A stretch of DNA of 64,000 nt from Methanomassiliicoccales archaeon (GTDB lineage: Archaea; Thermoplasmatota; Thermoplasmata; Methanomassiliicoccales; UBA472): NCBI GenBank assembly GCA_036504055.1, contig DASXVU010000020.1:1-64000 (forward strand), written 5' to 3'. Every line of letters starts with the position of its first letter. The first letter of the stretch is position 1. A program made the position numbers and the translations under genes. Below the pieces are notes generated by a model. It searched no databases. It saw only the letters and a list, made by a program, of their open reading frames with translations, and was not told the DNA's origin. Shown one piece after another: positions 61,499 to 64,000 of the stretch.

Positions 61499-61711
61499 TC
61501 ATTTGACCAATGTCCCGAAGGCCACCTTCTTGCTGATCCGGTCTATACGGACCTGGACGGTTTCTCCGATCTTAGTGTCCGGCACGATGATGACAAAGCC
61601 TTCGATCTTCCCCACACCATCTCCCTGAGACCCGATGTCAGAAATCGTTACGGTGTATGTCTTACCTTCTTCCACCGGTTTCTTCTCCTTGAACCCGACC
61701 GAATTCTCCAT
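61499..61711 (-). CDS. TRAM domain protein
   Basis: 70 residues, almost all one TRAM beta-barrel (GKTYTVTISDIGSQGDGVGKIEGFVIIVPDTKIGETVQVRIDRISKKVAFGTLV), here split for reading. Stand-alone TRAM proteins are typical of euryarchaea and bind RNA, with reported cold-shock-like chaperone activity in methanogens. A short acidic/basic N-terminus precedes. It is transcribed alone and diverges from FEN1. Confidence 0.93.
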   Translation of the reverse strand: MENSVGFKEKKPVEEGKTYTVTISDIGSQGDGVGKIEGFVIIVPDTKIGETVQVRIDRISKKVAFGTLVK

Positions 61712-61925
61712 GTCATGAACTAGGTAAGGGACCGATATTAATGTTTTCTCTATCTGGCCAGATGCGATCAGCCAATCAGCATATAGCGAGGCGATTGGGA
61801 GCGAAGGAGATCGTTCGATCCGGCTAAACGCCCGTAGTGGACATCCATTGTCGGGAAATGGTTATTATTCCAGTATCCGATTCAGATTAGGAAGCGGGAT
61901 CCGCTCCGATGGAGGATCGAAGAAA

Positions 61926-62951
61926 ATGGGCGTCAACCTGGCCGACATCATCAAGGCACGGGATGTTACATCGGAGGAACTGAGGGGCAAAACGGTGGCC
62001 ATAGACGCCTACAATGCCATCTACCAGTTCCTATCGGTCATACGGCAGCCCGATGGAACGCCGCTCAAGGACAGCAGAGGGAGGATCACCTCCCACCTGT
62101 CCGGTCTGCTCAACCGGAACGCTAACCTTATTGAGATGGGTGTAAGGCCCGCATACGTTTTCGACGGGATACCTTCCGAGATGAAGAGCGGTACGATCCA
62201 GGACCGTCATGAACGAAGGGTCAAGGCCCAACAGGAATGGCAGACATCGATAGAAAAGGGAGAGACGGAGAAAGCATTCTCGAAGGCCACCCAATCGTCC
62301 CGGATCACGAACGAGATAGTCGCGTCCTCCCGGATACTGCTGACCCATCTCGGCATCCCGGTGGTCCAGGCGGCGGAGGAGGGAGAGGCTCAGGCAGCCT
62401 ATATGGCGCAGAAGGGAGTGGTGTGGGCGGCCTCGTCGCAGGATTTCGACTCGCTGCTGTTCGGAGCGCCCCGGCTCCTGCGGAACCTGACCTTGGCAGG
62501 GAGGCGGAAGATGCCCGGGAGGAACGAGTACCGGGATGTTAAGATGGAGATCATCGATGCGGAGATGGCATTCAGGGAACTGGAGATATCCAGGGAGCAG
62601 CTGATCGACCTCTGCATCATGATGGGCACGGACTACAACGAAGGCATCAGCGGGATCGGGCCCAAGCGAGCACTGAAGCTGATCAAGGAACAAGGTGACT
62701 TCGTTAGAGCAATGGCCTCCATCGACAAGGTCTTCCCCGAGTACGAGAAGGTCAGGGACCTGTTCCTGGATTTCGAGAAGACGGACAACTATACGCTCGA
62801 TTGGAAGGAACCGGACAGAACGAAGGTCGTTGAAATGCTGGTCGGTCAATATGATTTCTCGGAGCAGCGGGTCAACTCCGCATTGGACAAGATGGTCCCT
62901 AAACCGGTCAAAAAGGAGATAAAGAACCAGTCCAGCCTGGACATGTTCTAA
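61926..62951 (+). CDS. fen: Flap endonuclease FEN1
   Basis: 341-residue structure-specific nuclease that removes 5' flaps during Okazaki fragment maturation and repair. N domain: MGVNLADII, metal Asp in AIDAYNAIYQF, FDGIPSEMKSGT. I domain: EEGEAQAAYMAQKG and SSQDFDSLLFGAPRLLRNLT. The helix-hairpin-helix is CIMMGTDYNEGISGIGPKRALKLI. A PCNA-interacting peptide QSSLDMF forms the exact C-terminus. ATG at 61926 is supported by GGAGG upstream and the conserved Gly2. TAA stop. Confidence 0.96.
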   Translation: MGVNLADIIKARDVTSEELRGKTVAIDAYNAIYQFLSVIRQPDGTPLKDSRGRITSHLSGLLNRNANLIEMGVRPAYVFDGIPSEMKSGTIQDRHERRVKAQQEWQTSIEKGETEKAFSKATQSSRITNEIVASSRILLTHLGIPVVQAAEEGEAQAAYMAQKGVVWAASSQDFDSLLFGAPRLLRNLTLAGRRKMPGRNEYRDVKMEIIDAEMAFRELEISREQLIDLCIMMGTDYNEGISGIGPKRALKLIKEQGDFVRAMASIDKVFPEYEKVRDLFLDFEKTDNYTLDWKEPDRTKVVEMLVGQYDFSEQRVNSALDKMVPKPVKKEIKNQSSLDMF

Positions 62952-63146
62952 GGCAGACCGGACCGGGATGATCGGGAAATGCCAAGCTGCCAGGAATAAC
63001 TTTCATTTTCCGTATTAAGGCGAGAACATTAATATGATAACAGAATGATATAACGTTTCTCTCCGGATGCCGAGGTTACGACGCGCAGCTTCTGGACCAT
63101 GTAGTTTATATTGTCTGGCGGCATCTGGGCGACGGAAGGGACGGCG

Positions 63147-64000
63147 ATGATAAAGCAAGTCCAAGGCAGTTACAATCCAGCTAAACTAGAGAAAGCGGTC
63201 CGGGATTTCTGGGCCAAGACCGATGCGTACAAGAAGACGAAGGAGCTCCGCGCCAGCGGTCCTGATTATTACTTCGTCGATGGTCCTCCGTACACCACAG
63301 GTTACATCCACCTGGGCACGGCATGGAACAAGACCATCAAGGACACCATCATCCGGTTCAAGAGGATGCAGCGGTTCAACGTGACCGATACTCCTGGCTA
63401 TGACATGCATGGTCTGCCGATCGAGGTCAAGGTGGAACAATCCATCGGCGTCAAGAACAAGAAGGAGATCGAGGAGTACGGCATCGACCGTTTCGTGGGG
63501 ACCTGCAAGGAGTTCGCGTTGGGCTTCCAGAAGAAAATGAACGAGCAGTTCTCAGAACTGGGAGTGTGGATGGACTGGGACAACCCGTACCTTACCATCA
63601 ACTCCAGCTACATAGAGGCCGCCTGGTGGACGCTGAAGCGGGCGCATGACAAGGGCCTGCTGGTCACCTCAAACCGGGTGTTGCCTGGATGCCCCCGCTG
63701 CGAAACGGCACTGGCCGAGGCGGAGATCGAGTACTCGGACGAGAAGGACCCGTCGATCTACGTCAAGTTCCCCCTTAGGAACGACGAGAAGGTCTCCCTG
63801 CTCATATGGACCACCACGCCATGGACGCTGCCGGCGAACATGGCCGTTGCCGCCCATCCTGATTTCAAATATGTAAAGGTCCGCTTCCGCCGCATCGGTG
63901 AGACCGAGACCGTCATCGTGCTGAAGGACCTGGTCGATCAGATCGGTGAGATCGGAGGCTGGGAGCAGTACGATATCCTGGAGACCATAGAGGGGGACGA
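63147..64000 (+). CDS. ileS: Isoleucyl-tRNA synthetase (3' end cut by window)
   Basis: First 284 codons of a class I synthetase. PPYTTGYIHLGTAWNKTIKD holds the ATP-binding HIGH-type motif (HLGT). RFKRMQRFNVTDTPGYDMHGLPIE and the start of the editing domain (LLIWTTTPWTLPANMAV) are visible. The layout is that of archaeal/eukaryotic IleRS, with an early CP1 insertion. The KMSKS loop lies beyond the edge. GGAAGGGA precedes the ATG at 63147, and a TATA-like TTTATATTG near 63105-63113 suggests a ~10-30 nt leader. Confidence 0.93.
   Translation, partial: MIKQVQGSYNPAKLEKAVRDFWAKTDAYKKTKELRASGPDYYFVDGPPYTTGYIHLGTAWNKTIKDTIIRFKRMQRFNVTDTPGYDMHGLPIEVKVEQSIGVKNKKEIEEYGIDRFVGTCKEFALGFQKKMNEQFSELGVWMDWDNPYLTINSSYIEAAWWTLKRAHDKGLLVTSNRVLPGCPRCETALAEAEIEYSDEKDPSIYVKFPLRNDEKVSLLIWTTTPWTLPANMAVAAHPDFKYVKVRFRRIGETETVIVLKDLVDQIGEIGGWEQYDILETIEGD

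Noticed and set aside
1-64000. Search for CRISPR repeats, insertion-sequence ends, rRNA and tRNA genes
   Set aside because: No regularly spaced repeats with spacers, no transposase motifs, no TTC-type T-loop with acceptor stems and no rRNA stretches were recognised by eye.

Overview
The window is archaeal and most likely from the Thermoplasmata side of the Euryarchaeota, in or near the methyl-reducing Methanomassiliicoccales. That placement is inferred from gene content. The evidence is archaeal-type FEN1, archaeal S-adenosylmethionine synthetase, a stand-alone TRAM protein, RNase Z, a DUF4443 regulator, FtsZ, archaeal isoleucyl-tRNA synthetase, TATA boxes about 25-30 nt before likely transcription starts with several near-leaderless genes, a methanol corrinoid protein (MtaC) and methanogen-type (group 3c-like) hydrogenase subunits. 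No rRNA, tRNA, CRISPR array, insertion sequence or prophage was recognised. At least eleven genes end in TAG, so TAG appears to be an ordinary stop here.

Layout. 1-5.3 kb: a cut mtaC with a coupled mini-ORF and a SLATT-domain membrane protein, a CPBP protease, a CheY-like regulator, a frameshifted alpha/beta hydrolase and a flavin reductase. 5.6-12.1 kb: one tight operon in which methanogen-like [NiFe] hydrogenase large and small subunits sit with NfnA- and NfnB-like flavoproteins, a duplicated ferredoxin/MvhD protein and a maturation protease. This is a plausible H2-dependent electron-bifurcating complex. 12.3-22.6 kb: signalling genes (winged-helix regulator, CheC, two large sensor kinases, response regulator), an aldo/keto reductase and ftsZ. 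23-34.6 kb: single genes for redox repair, transport and a very lysine-rich, probably nucleoid-associated protein, plus two paralogous mini-thioredoxins.

34.7-44.3 kb: a long leftward run of membrane-related genes: zinc-ribbon proteins, DUF6159, TPM domain, LemA, three related zinc-ribbon proteins, an SPFH protein ending in zinc ribbons, a helical protein, and an ABC-2 exporter. 44.6-48.9 kb: a GltB-like FMN protein with a clear intrinsic terminator, a candidate structured ncRNA with its own promoter and terminator, and a YyaL/DUF255 protein. 48.8-54.3 kb: an ECF importer (S, fused A-A', T) with two exported DUF4430 (transcobalamin-like) proteins, best read as corrinoid uptake, which would fit a corrinoid-dependent methyltransferase lifestyle. 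54.6-64 kb: housekeeping genes (DUF4443 regulator, MAT, HTH-CBS regulator, RNase Z, MFS, UspA, ribulose-phosphate epimerase, DUF3052, TRAM, FEN1, IleRS cut by the window edge).

The most promising points are the hydrogenase-Nfn operon (including a small subunit with no standard start codon), the DUF4430-ECF importer, the ncRNA at about 46.5-46.67 kb and the zinc-ribbon/SPFH/LemA/TPM cluster.
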